Below are positions 1 to 6,911 of a stretch of 8,656 nucleotides of DNA, piece after piece (the stretch's first letter is position 1; each line of letters begins with the position of its first letter). The position numbers and the translations under genes are program-made. This DNA is from an uncultured Opitutia bacterium (GTDB lineage: Bacteria; Verrucomicrobiota; Verrucomicrobiia; Opitutales; JABJCN01): the NCBI GenBank assembly GCA_913046175.1, contig CAJWSN010000053.1, positions 1 to 8,656 of the forward strand, given 5' to 3'. Below the pieces are notes generated by a model that did not search any database, was not told the origin of the DNA, and worked only from the letters and a program-made list of their open reading frames with translations.

Positions 1-815
1 GGCAGGGTTCACAGCAAGTGGGCATGGGTGCTGACCTTTTTGATAGATTCCCTGAAAAAATGAGGGAAGCAGATAAGATTCTCGGCTTCCCGCTTGAGGA
101 ATTATGCACGGAGGAGGGGGAACGTTTAAACAAGACCTGCTTTACACAACCGGCACTTTTTGTGGTTTCCTGCCTTATGTTTGAGCAATGGCGGGAAGAA
201 ACCGGAAAGGTTGCGTCCTTTGCTGCAGGGCATTCCGTTGGGGAGTATGCCGCTCTTTATGCTGCTGGAAGCATCAGCTTCTCAATGGGATTGCGGATGG
301 TTCAAAAACGAGGGGAATTGATGCACAAACAACAAGGCGGCGCCATGGCTGCAGTTATCGGCATGAATCTTGAATCCGTCGAAAAGGTTCTTGCAGAGGC
401 GGGCCTGTCCGGGATTGATATTGCCAATCTCAATACGCCGGAGCAGATCATTCTTTCTGGAGCGGTGGATGATTTTCCAGAAGCTGAAAAGATTTTTCTG
501 GAGGCAGGGGCAGCAAGATTCATACAACTCAAGGTCAGCGGAGCCTTTCATTCCCGTTACATGAAGGATGCGGCTGGGGATTTTGACTCTTTTTTGGCTG
601 ACTTTCATTTTTCAGAGCCGGCATTTCCTGTAATCTCCAATTTTGAGGCCCGACCTTACAACATCGAACACGCAAGGGAAATTCTGGTCGCGCAAATTTT
701 CAGCCCGGTGCGTTGGGTTGAGAGTATCCAATACATCCTGAATCGGGGAGAAACTGAATTCCTGGAATTGGGGCCTGGGAAAGTGCTGGCCGGTTTATTG
801 CGCAGAATACGATGA
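1..815 (+). CDS. fabD: malonyl-CoA:acyl carrier protein transacylase, 5' partial
   Basis: FabD moves malonyl groups from CoA to acyl carrier protein in the cytoplasm, feeding fatty acid synthesis. The reading frame is open from base 3 and begins QGSQQVGMG, the conserved GQGSQ oxyanion loop near the family N-terminus, so only about ten residues lie outside the window. The GTG at 18 is internal, not the start. Visible hallmarks are the nucleophile motif GHSVG (Ser codon 234-236), the Arg of QKRG that binds the malonyl carboxylate, the NTPEQ segment, the catalytic His of GAFHS (codon 549-551) and the C-terminal ELGPGKVL motif. The protein ends soon after that motif, about 20 residues shorter than E. 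coli FabD, with the catalytic core intact. Its TGA overlaps the ATG of the TPR gene (ATGA, 812-815), implying co-transcription and coupled translation. Identification is secure. Confidence 0.96.
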   Translation, partial: QGSQQVGMGADLFDRFPEKMREADKILGFPLEELCTEEGERLNKTCFTQPALFVVSCLMFEQWREETGKVASFAAGHSVGEYAALYAAGSISFSMGLRMVQKRGELMHKQQGGAMAAVIGMNLESVEKVLAEAGLSGIDIANLNTPEQIILSGAVDDFPEAEKIFLEAGAARFIQLKVSGAFHSRYMKDAAGDFDSFLADFHFSEPAFPVISNFEARPYNIEHAREILVAQIFSPVRWVESIQYILNRGETEFLELGPGKVLAGLLRRIR

Positions 816-3430
816 GAAGTCTTTTCAATTTTGGCATGGTCTTTGCCCTGGTTGATCTCATCGGCTCGGGGCTTTGGGCCCGGGTGCCCTTGTCGGAGTT
901 AACGACTAGGGACATTATTCTTGCGCGCGCCCGTATTGAACAGCGCATATCCTTGGGTGAGACTGCACTGGAAACAGGCCTTCCCAGCCTTGCAGAAAGT
1001 TCCTTTGCCAAGGTGCTTGATGCATTGCCGCAGGAGGATGCCCGCCGAAACGGACTGCGCTTGAAATGGGTTTCCTGCCTCCTTGCAACAGGTCAATTGA
1101 CGGTGGCAAAAAATGAATTGGACAAGGGAGGGATTCCAGATTCCGCTGCATGGAAATTGCGGAGGGCGATGTTGGAATTAGGACTCGGAAAGTTTGAGGC
1201 AGCCGGAGTTTTGCTGGATGAGCTTGACCCTGAATGGTTGACCACGGGGGATGGTACCTGGCTGTTTTATGTTCAAGGTATCTTGAAATGGGAAACCGGT
1301 GAAATTGAGTCTGGATTGCAATTTATGCAAAAGGCCTTGGATCTGGCTGTTTCTCCCGCGCAACGAGCCCAAATGGAGCTGGGTATTTATCAGCGCCGTA
1401 TTTTGACGGGTCCGGTTAAGCCTGTCCTCCTCGAGGAATTAAAAAAGAAAACGCTGGCCTTCCGTGGACAGCGAGCGGGGGTACAGTTTGCCCAGGAATA
1501 TGCCATGGCATTGCATAAGCTTGGACAGACGGATGCCGCGTTGAAGGTGCTGGAAGAGCATTTGGCCCTACTTTCGGAATCTGAGGTTAAGGAGCGGGAG
1601 CATCTTCTTCTTCTGGTTGGACTTTTGTCCGGCAAGGGTGCGGGACGGGGATTGTTGGCCCTGCAGGAACTTTTACAGAGTGGACGGGAGAGAGAGCCCA
1701 TGTTGTTGGGGTTGAACCTACTTGTGGGTTCCTGGCCTACGAGTCCTGTCGCCCGGGAACAATGGATTTCTTTCTTGGGCGATCTGCTGGAGACCAACCC
1801 TGACCACCTGTTGAAAGGAGAGCTGTTGTTCCTGATTGCCCAAGCTGCCTTCGATGAAAATGAAATAGACGTTGCCCGGGAGTCTGCAAATGCCTATCTC
1901 AAGGGATTTCCGCAAGCGGAGAATATTTCAGAGGCTTTGAGATTGCTGGCCAGCATTTCCCTCTCAAGTCAACCGCCCCAGTACAGGACAGCGGCTACTT
2001 TTCTCTCCCGTTTGCGGGAGAAGTCAACTTCCCAGAAGGAACGGTTTTCCTTGGGCGTCCTGCTGGCTGATTGTTTCTTTCTTGCCGGGGACTACGAAAA
2101 TTCTGCGACCCTTTACGATGGGGCCATAAATGAGGCAACTGATGGTTTTGATACGAGCATCCTGACATTCCAGCACATTCAGTCTCTCCTTCTTGATGGG
2201 AAACTGGAGTCGGCCAAGGAAGTGCTTGACCGCCTTAAGCCTCAGGCCAAGAGCTTGTCTGAATTTCGCTGGAGGGCAGAGTGGAACCTTATCACTCGCA
2301 TGAAGGGCGCGCGTCGTGTTGAGGAAGCCTTTTCACGTGTTCGTGATTTGATTCGTGATGGCACAGGGAGCCCCAACCGTGGTCTTCCTGCAAATCTAGT
2401 CTTTCGCTTGCGTTGGCTCGAGGCACATCTGGCTCTTGAGGTTAATCAACCTTCTGAATCGGCGGGGCTTGCTGGGAGCCTGCTTGAGGTTCTGAAGGGA
2501 CTACCCGAAGACCAGCTTGGTGCCCGTGAACTGGAGACCTTGCAGGCAAGCAGTTTGTTGTTGCTGGCGCAGGCATTCCTGGCACAGGGGAAACACGAGG
2601 AGGCCCATCCATTTTTGGAACTTTTGCGTGGTGAGCACTCGGGTACACTTTTTGCCCAGCGCTCCTATTTGATTGAGGCTTCTTTCCACTATGAGTCTGA
2701 TGATCTTGTTAAAGCCCAGCAGCTTTGTGTAAAACTGGCTGACGATTTCCCAGAGAATCCTCTTGCACCAATTGCCTTGATGGAGGCAGCCCAGTTTGCC
2801 GAGAAACGGGGCACAGAGAACTTCTTCAGGGAAGCGCTGATTCTACTGGAAAGATTGTCCAAGCAATATCCTGAGCATGAGTTGTTTTTTTATGCCCGTC
2901 TTCATCAGGGACACCTTTTTCGAAAGCTCAATCAGTTCGGGAATGCCCAGCAAATTTATACCAACCTGATCAATCGGTTCCCTGTTCACCCACATATTTA
3001 TCTGGCACTGCTTTCCAATGCGGATTGTCTAATGGCGCAAGCTGGGGATGATGAGGCTCGGTTTGCAATGGCCATCAATCTCTACGAGCGAATTTTTCTC
3101 AGGGAAGACCTGTATCTGGATGTCAGAGTGGAGGCTGGATTCAAATTGGCGCATGTGCATCGCCAAGCGGAGGACTTGGGATCCTGCAAAGAGGTGCTGG
3201 GGTCAGTCTTGGACCAGTTTCTGCTGGACCCCGAAGTTGCCAAGAGCCAACTTGGAGGGAGCGGTCGTTACTGGATGTCCCGTACCATCCTGGAACTTGG
3301 AGCCCTTCTTGAGGAAGGCAATCGTCCCCAGCGCATGGATGAGGCACGTAGTGTCTACAGCCTTATTGAGGCCAACAATCTGCCAGGCAGGAGTCTGGCC
3401 AAAGCTAGGATTGAGAAACTTCGTATCTAG
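812..3430 (+). CDS. large exported tetratricopeptide-repeat protein
   Basis: An 872-residue protein made almost entirely of paired amphipathic helices with TPR-like spacing. Clear examples are residues ~230-255 (AMALHKLGQTDAALKVLEEH), ~416-443 (LADCFFLAGDYENSATLYDGA) and ~579-740, where several repeats run consecutively (for example ARLHQGHLFRKLNQFGNAQQ). The N-terminus has Arg2, a hydrophobic stretch at residues 4-22 interrupted by Asp15, and a possible signal peptidase site after GLWA; export is therefore likely but not certain. No enzymatic motif is visible. The start at 812 overlaps the fabD stop, has no Shine-Dalgarno and probably depends on coupling. ExbB and ExbD homologues follow after 38 nt. 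By analogy with TPR partners of Tol-Pal (CpoB/YbgF) it may be a periplasmic scaffold of that machine, although it is several times larger. TPR fold is confident; role is inferred. Confidence 0.85.
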   Translation: MRSLFNFGMVFALVDLIGSGLWARVPLSELTTRDIILARARIEQRISLGETALETGLPSLAESSFAKVLDALPQEDARRNGLRLKWVSCLLATGQLTVAKNELDKGGIPDSAAWKLRRAMLELGLGKFEAAGVLLDELDPEWLTTGDGTWLFYVQGILKWETGEIESGLQFMQKALDLAVSPAQRAQMELGIYQRRILTGPVKPVLLEELKKKTLAFRGQRAGVQFAQEYAMALHKLGQTDAALKVLEEHLALLSESEVKEREHLLLLVGLLSGKGAGRGLLALQELLQSGREREPMLLGLNLLVGSWPTSPVAREQWISFLGDLLETNPDHLLKGELLFLIAQAAFDENEIDVARESANAYLKGFPQAENISEALRLLASISLSSQPPQYRTAATFLSRLREKSTSQKERFSLGVLLADCFFLAGDYENSATLYDGAINEATDGFDTSILTFQHIQSLLLDGKLESAKEVLDRLKPQAKSLSEFRWRAEWNLITRMKGARRVEEAFSRVRDLIRDGTGSPNRGLPANLVFRLRWLEAHLALEVNQPSESAGLAGSLLEVLKGLPEDQLGARELETLQASSLLLLAQAFLAQGKHEEAHPFLELLRGEHSGTLFAQRSYLIEASFHYESDDLVKAQQLCVKLADDFPENPLAPIALMEAAQFAEKRGTENFFREALILLERLSKQYPEHELFFYARLHQGHLFRKLNQFGNAQQIYTNLINRFPVHPHIYLALLSNADCLMAQAGDDEARFAMAINLYERIFLREDLYLDVRVEAGFKLAHVHRQAEDLGSCKEVLGSVLDQFLLDPEVAKSQLGGSGRYWMSRTILELGALLEEGNRPQRMDEARSVYSLIEANNLPGRSLAKARIEKLRI

Positions 3431-3468
3431 AATCTTTAAATCTTCGATAATCTTAAATTTCAATCAAG
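3431..3468 (+). repeat. AT-rich spacer with three AATCTT copies
   Basis: The 38-nt gap between the TPR gene and the ExbB-like gene carries AATCTT at 3431-3436, 3439-3444 and 3449-3454. It shows no Shine-Dalgarno next to the following ATG, no convincing promoter pair and no terminator hairpin. The repeats could be chance in an AT-rich spacer or a small binding site. Confidence 0.3.
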
Positions 3469-4128
3469 ATGCTCAACGCCTTCGAAGCCATGACCAGTTC
3501 GGGGGGACTTCTATTGTGGCCCCTCCTGATTGTTGGTCTTGTCGGACTGATTCTCTTCTTCGAGAGATTTTTGTTTCTTCACCGCGGCCATATTGACAAG
3601 AACAGGTTCCTCGCGGGGGTGAAGGCCTTGGTTTCCAAAGGTCGACTAGTTGAGGCCCTGACCCTTTGTGAGGAGAGTCCGGGTCCAATCACGGGTGTAG
3701 TACGTGCTGCACTCCTCCATTTTGATGAAGGGCGTGAGGCCATACGCTCAAGCATCCAGAACTCGGCACTTTCGGAGATTCCCCTTCTTGAGAGGAGGGT
3801 GGGAGGGATTGTCCTGGTGGTCAATCTGGCTCCATTTCTCGGTTTACTGGGGACCGGCTTTGCCGCGTTGAACGTTTTTCAACGGCTTCAGGATGAAGGC
3901 CCCTATGTGAACAGCGCCGCATTTGCCGGGGATGTTGGCCAGGCATTGATTACCACGGTTTTCGGGTTGGCGATTTCAGCATTGGCATTAGTGGGACATC
4001 ATTTTATTAACGGGCGTGTCAGTGCCATTATTTTGGATATGGAATTGGTCGGGCAGGAGATTCTTCAGTTCCTGGTTGCACAGGAAAAGCATGGGTCCCA
4101 TCTGAGTTCAGAAGGAGAAGAGCAATGA
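3469..4128 (+). CDS. ExbB/TolQ/MotA-family proton channel subunit
   Basis: A 219-residue inner-membrane protein with the three-helix topology of ExbB/TolQ: TM1 ~12-32, a cytoplasmic domain ~35-110, TM2 ~112-135 and TM3 ~156-180. TM2 carries the signature NLAPFLGLLGTGFA and TM3 carries ALITTVFGL, matching the channel-lining helices with their conserved Thr residues (Thr129, Thr162/163). These proteins form a pentamer around ExbD/TolR dimers and convert proton flow into work on an energy transducer. At the position where E. coli ExbB/TolQ have Glu in GIAEAL (ExbB Glu176), this protein has Gln158 (VGQAL). The ATG at 3469 is used; a second ATG at 3490 would also keep TM1. Neither has a Shine-Dalgarno. 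Its stop overlaps the ExbD-like start (4125-4128). Family membership is firm; Exb versus Tol assignment is open. Confidence 0.9.
   Translation: MLNAFEAMTSSGGLLLWPLLIVGLVGLILFFERFLFLHRGHIDKNRFLAGVKALVSKGRLVEALTLCEESPGPITGVVRAALLHFDEGREAIRSSIQNSALSEIPLLERRVGGIVLVVNLAPFLGLLGTGFAALNVFQRLQDEGPYVNSAAFAGDVGQALITTVFGLAISALALVGHHFINGRVSAIILDMELVGQEILQFLVAQEKHGSHLSSEGEEQ
4112..4117 (+). promoter_or_regulatory. Shine-Dalgarno of the ExbD-like gene
   Basis: AAGGAG lies 7 nt before the ATG at 4125, inside the last codons of the ExbB-like gene. It is the only strong Shine-Dalgarno in front of a start in this window and fixes the ExbD-like start. Confidence 0.75.
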
Positions 4129-4613
4129 GAAGCGCATCAATCGATGATCTTTCTCGCCCGTCTGGTTCTTTGACAATTCCTTTGGGGCTAGCTTCTTTGA
4201 GGAAATCCCCCAGGCCATTATTCCCGTTTCTGGCTTTTTTGGATTTCTGTGCGATTGGTTGCATCTTTGTTTTCCTTTCCACTAATTTTGTTTTCTCTCC
4301 AGGCATTAGCCTGGATCTTCCTGCAAGCCAGGAAATGGTCACAGATGCATTGCCTGCCATGGCTGTATTAACTGTCCTCAGTGCAGGAGGTACTGAAAGA
4401 TTGTTGTTTCGGGGAAGGATTTTTTCCCTGGAAGATGCACGTTTTGAACAGGAACTGGAAAAATTCGCAGGGCAACATGCATCTGGTCGATCCATTCTTC
4501 TTGTTAAATTGGATCGCTATACAGGCACGCAGACTCTTTTTCGCATATGCGGACTTGCTCGGAAGGCCGGGGTTGGTCGTCTGCACCTTGCTTCAACGTC
4601 TGAGTCGTCATGA
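4125..4613 (+). CDS. divergent ExbD/TolR-family subunit
   Basis: A 162-residue protein with a cytoplasmic N-terminal segment (~1-32), one membrane helix (~33-55) and a periplasmic domain. The helix begins PFLAFLDFCAIG, whose Asp40 matches the conserved proton-carrying Asp of ExbD/TolR (family pattern PLxDVVF). It is followed by GISLDLPAS, matching the GIxVDLPxA motif just outside the membrane. The C-terminal part (ILLVKLDRYTGTQTLF, then GLARKAGVGRLHLAST) follows the usual ExbD pattern of a strand, an Asp turn, a helix and an aG-x-x-x-v-x-L strand. The N-terminal tail is longer than in typical ~140-residue ExbD, and sequence around the Asp is poorly conserved. It overlaps its ExbB partner by ATGA and the next gene by ATGA (4610-4613), so the three proteins are probably made together. 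Confidence 0.82.
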   Translation: MRSASIDDLSRPSGSLTIPLGLASLRKSPRPLFPFLAFLDFCAIGCIFVFLSTNFVFSPGISLDLPASQEMVTDALPAMAVLTVLSAGGTERLLFRGRIFSLEDARFEQELEKFAGQHASGRSILLVKLDRYTGTQTLFRICGLARKAGVGRLHLASTSESS

Positions 4614-5374
4614 CTGATCTGAAATTCAAGCCTTCTGTTCTTCCTGTTTTGGTTGTTTCAATAACAATGCTTCTGGTCCTTGCAGGATTTCTGTCGGCTC
4701 TTGAGGTTTTCCGCGGTTTTCAGGGATCATCCTTGAAACGACCAGCCGTTCAGCCTCGTGCCTTTATTGCTTATTCTCCACTGCTGTCGAATGCCACGGT
4801 ACCATTATTGCATGAGGCGGCTGATCTTCTGGATTCTTCACCCTTGTATGTTCCCGGGCACTTTAATGTGGCGGGTTTTCCTGCTCGCCCTCCTTCCGAT
4901 GAACTTAACGAGATCCAGCAGGTCCTGAAGGAATATCCTGCTGAAATTCTTTTGGACAAGACATCCCTTACCGGCTTGAAGACAGAGTCTTCATTGAAAC
5001 AATGGCCAAATCTGGAAACAATTCAAAGCCTCAGTGATCCCAGTTTGGGCTTTCGGGGGTTTGGCCAGAGCCCACCCCGGTCCAAGTCGTTACAGCTTTC
5101 CAGAGGCTGTCATGTAGAGCTTGTTCATCTAGAAAGCGGTCATCGGTGGGAGAGGACTCCAGAAATAGCTCTTGAATTCGAGAAAGAAGGCTATCTATGG
5201 GAACCCTTGGTCTTCTTTGCCTCAGTGAGCTCCATAAAAATGGATGGTGTCCCATTTTCGGCCAACACAACTGGCTTGGATAAGTTGGACAAGATTCTAC
5301 GAGATTTGGTTCGAGACCTTATTCCTGGCCTGCATTTACCTGAAGGGCACTACCGAATTGTTGTTGGACCCTGA
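4610..5374 (+). CDS. single-pass membrane protein, possible TonB/TolA-like transducer
   Basis: I do not recognise this 254-residue protein as a named family. It has a short N-terminus with Lys5 and Lys7, a membrane helix (~9-32), then a soluble part predicted to be periplasmic. The segment ~40-160 is low in recognisable motifs. The last ~60 residues read as strand (VFFASVSS, 201-208), strand (GVPF), an NTTG turn, a helix (LDKLDKILRDLV, 223-234) and a final strand (HYRIVVGP). That order, with the TTG...LD pattern, resembles the TonB C-terminal domain, but the YP motif, proline-rich linker and His in the membrane helix are absent. The gene overlaps the ExbD-like gene by 4 nt and lacks a Shine-Dalgarno, so translation is probably coupled. 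Position after ExbB/ExbD suggests it is the element they energise; this is inference. Confidence 0.6.
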   Translation: MTDLKFKPSVLPVLVVSITMLLVLAGFLSALEVFRGFQGSSLKRPAVQPRAFIAYSPLLSNATVPLLHEAADLLDSSPLYVPGHFNVAGFPARPPSDELNEIQQVLKEYPAEILLDKTSLTGLKTESSLKQWPNLETIQSLSDPSLGFRGFGQSPPRSKSLQLSRGCHVELVHLESGHRWERTPEIALEFEKEGYLWEPLVFFASVSSIKMDGVPFSANTTGLDKLDKILRDLVRDLIPGLHLPEGHYRIVVGP

Positions 5375-5420
5375 GCGCGCTTTTCTTGCCTGGGCTCCTG
5401 CACTTTTTTTTAAATAGGTG

Positions 5421-5448
5421 TTGACGGGTTATCGAAATTTTCCACTCT
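5421..5448 (+). promoter_or_regulatory. possible promoter for tRNA-Thr-tuf
   Basis: TTGACG (5421-5426) is a good -35 match. The best -10 at 16-nt spacing is CACTCT (5443-5448), which is weak, and the spacer is AT-rich. It sits in the 126-nt intergenic region (5375-5500) ahead of tRNA-Thr, where a promoter is expected. An eight-T run at 5404-5411 precedes it without a convincing hairpin. The rest of this region shows nothing else I can name. Confidence 0.3.
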
Positions 5449-5500
5449 CTCCGTTTCTTTCCAATTCCACCCTCAAATTTGGGGAACATAAATGGGTTGT

Positions 5501-5576
5501 GCCCAGATAGCTCAGTTGGCAGAGCGCGTCCTTGGTAAGGACGAGGTCGGCGGTTCAAATCCGCTTCTGGGCTCCA
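5501..5576 (+). tRNA. tRNA-Thr (anticodon GGT), CCA encoded
   Basis: A complete 76-nt cloverleaf can be folded. The acceptor stem is GCCCAGA/TCTGGGC, the D-arm GCTC...GAGC, the anticodon stem CGTCC/GGACG with loop TTGGTAA (anticodon GGT at 5534-5536, reading ACC and ACU), and the T-arm GGCGG-TTCAAAT-CCGCT with one G-U pair. The discriminator base is T and the 3' CCA is encoded. It lies 34 nt upstream of tuf, the same tRNA-Thr-tuf arrangement as thrT-tufB in E. coli, so it is probably processed from a shared transcript. Confidence 0.97.
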
Positions 5577-5610
5577 TGCTTTCATTCTAACCAAAATAAA
5601 AACCACTCCA

Positions 5611-6801
5611 ATGTCTAAGGCAACATTCGAACGTAATAAACCTCATGTGAACGTGGGAACCATTGGTCATGTCGACCATGGCAAGACCACCCTTACCACG
5701 GCAATCCTGAAAACTCAGTCAGGCAAAGGCCTTGCTGAATTCAAAAGTTATGCCGAAATTGCGAAGGGAGGAACGGTGCGTGACGATTCGAAAATCGTTA
5801 CGATTGCCGTGGCTCACGTGGAATATGAGACGGAGAATCGGCACTACGCCCATGTGGATTGCCCTGGTCACGCTGACTTTGTCAAGAACATGATCACGGG
5901 TGCCGCACAGATGGATGGTGCTATTCTTGTTGTAAGTGCATCTGATGGGCCCATGCCACAGACTCGTGAGCACATCCTCTTGGCCAAGCAGGTCAATGTG
6001 CCAAACATAGTGGTTTTTCTTAACAAGATCGACCTTCTTGACGACGAAGAGCTCTTGGAGCTCGTCGAGATGGAAGTGCGCGACTTGTTGAGCAAGTATG
6101 AGTTCGATGGTGACAATATCACCATCGTTAAAGGATCTGCACTTGCTGCAATGGATGAGAAACCTGAGGGGATTGAGGCAATCGGTCAACTTATGGATGC
6201 CATCGACAAGGAAATCGAAGAGCCTGTTCGTGATGTGGACAAACCTTTGATGATGTCTGTTGAAGATGTTTTCTCCATCACTGGTCGTGGAACCGTTGCA
6301 ACCGGTCGTATTGAGCGTGGTATTATCAAGGTCAATGATGAAATTGAAATTGTTGGACTTGGTGAAACCCAAAAGACCATCTGCACCGGGGTTGAAATGT
6401 TCCGCAAGATTCTCGACGAGGGTCGGGCAGGGGATAATGTGGGGCTTTTGCTGCGTGGCGTAGAGAAAGAAGCCGTTCAGCGTGGCCATGTGATCGCCAA
6501 GCCTGGCAGCATTACGCCACATACCAAGGGCAAGGCGGAAATTTATGTGCTCAAGAAGGATGAAGGCGGTCGCCATACCCCGTTTTTTAACGGATACCGA
6601 CCGCAGTTTTTCTTCGGTACTGCGGATGTTACCGGTATCGTCAATCTTCCGGAAGGAGTTGAAATGGTCATGCCTGGTGATAACCTAGCTGTGGAAGTGG
6701 AGCTTGGCAAGGCAATCGCCATGGAGGATGGCCAGCGCTTTGCAATACGTGAGGGAGGTCGTACAATTGGTGCCGGCCGAATCACTTCTGTCATCGAGTA
6801 A
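5611..6801 (+). CDS. tuf: translation elongation factor EF-Tu
   Basis: EF-Tu carries aminoacyl-tRNA to the ribosome as a GTP complex. The 396-residue protein has all three domains. G1 is GHVDHGKT (19-26), G3 DCPGH (83-87) with the catalytic His87, G4 NKID (138-141) and G5 GSAL (175-178). Domain 2 holds GRGTVATGRIERG, and domain 3 holds GGRHTPFF and ends in GGRTIGAGRI. Two departures from E. coli stand out. Switch I is two residues longer and reads KIVTI (61-65) where RGITI is usual, keeping the Mg-coordinating Thr (Thr64). Gly336 replaces Arg333 in the FYFRT segment of domain 3. The ATG at 5611 gives the standard N-terminus (MSKATFERNKPHVNVGTIGH) but has no Shine-Dalgarno; the leader is A-rich and ends CACTCCA. 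It is probably transcribed with tRNA-Thr. Confidence 0.99.
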   Translation: MSKATFERNKPHVNVGTIGHVDHGKTTLTTAILKTQSGKGLAEFKSYAEIAKGGTVRDDSKIVTIAVAHVEYETENRHYAHVDCPGHADFVKNMITGAAQMDGAILVVSASDGPMPQTREHILLAKQVNVPNIVVFLNKIDLLDDEELLELVEMEVRDLLSKYEFDGDNITIVKGSALAAMDEKPEGIEAIGQLMDAIDKEIEEPVRDVDKPLMMSVEDVFSITGRGTVATGRIERGIIKVNDEIEIVGLGETQKTICTGVEMFRKILDEGRAGDNVGLLLRGVEKEAVQRGHVIAKPGSITPHTKGKAEIYVLKKDEGGRHTPFFNGYRPQFFFGTADVTGIVNLPEGVEMVMPGDNLAVEVELGKAIAMEDGQRFAIREGGRTIGAGRITSVIE

Positions 6802-6848
6802 TTATAATTTTTTATCCACCTACCTGCACGAACCAAAACCAAGGAAGA

Positions 6849-6877
6849 TTGACACGCGCCACCTCTAGCACTGCAAA
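6849..6877 (+). promoter_or_regulatory. possible promoter for tRNA-Trp-secE-nusG
   Basis: A perfect TTGACA (6849-6854) is followed after 17 nt by TGCAAA (6872-6877), a 3-of-6 match to the -10 box. Initiation about 7 nt further on would give a ~28-nt leader to tRNA-Trp. It lies in the 110-nt tuf/tRNA-Trp spacer, where no terminator hairpin is visible, so read-through from tuf may also contribute. Confidence 0.4.
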
Positions 6878-6908
6878 GGGGACCAGTTGTATCTTCCCCG
6901 CTCGTGCT
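6867..6908 (+). other. nested inverted repeats upstream of tRNA-Trp
   Basis: AGCAC (6867-6871) can pair with GTGCT (6904-6908), and inside it GGGGA (6878-6882) pairs with TCCCC (6895-6899) around a 12-nt loop. In RNA read through from tuf this would make a two-step hairpin ending 3 nt before the tRNA. No U-tract follows, so it is not an ordinary terminator. It may be a processing or leader structure, or chance. Confidence 0.3.
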
Positions 6909-6911
6909 CTG

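Noticed and set aside
18..20. GTG as a start for fabD
   Set aside because: The frame upstream already encodes the conserved QGSQ motif, so the true start is before the window.
3048..3596. 182-codon + strand frame bridging the TPR and ExbB-like genes
   Set aside because: It overlaps two well-supported genes in another frame, and its Trp/Cys/Arg-rich product looks like an out-of-frame translation.
5404..5411. Eight-T run as an intrinsic terminator of the envelope operon
   Set aside because: No stem longer than 3 bp could be found directly before it.
5719..6576. Long open frame (285 codons) on the - strand inside tuf
   Set aside because: It lies wholly antisense to EF-Tu, has no recognisable motif, and such frames are a common by-product of the codon bias of tuf.
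6803..6808. Perfect TATAAT just after the tuf stop
   Set aside because: No -35-like hexamer at 16-18 nt upstream and no extended -10 TG; probably chance in an AT-rich stretch.
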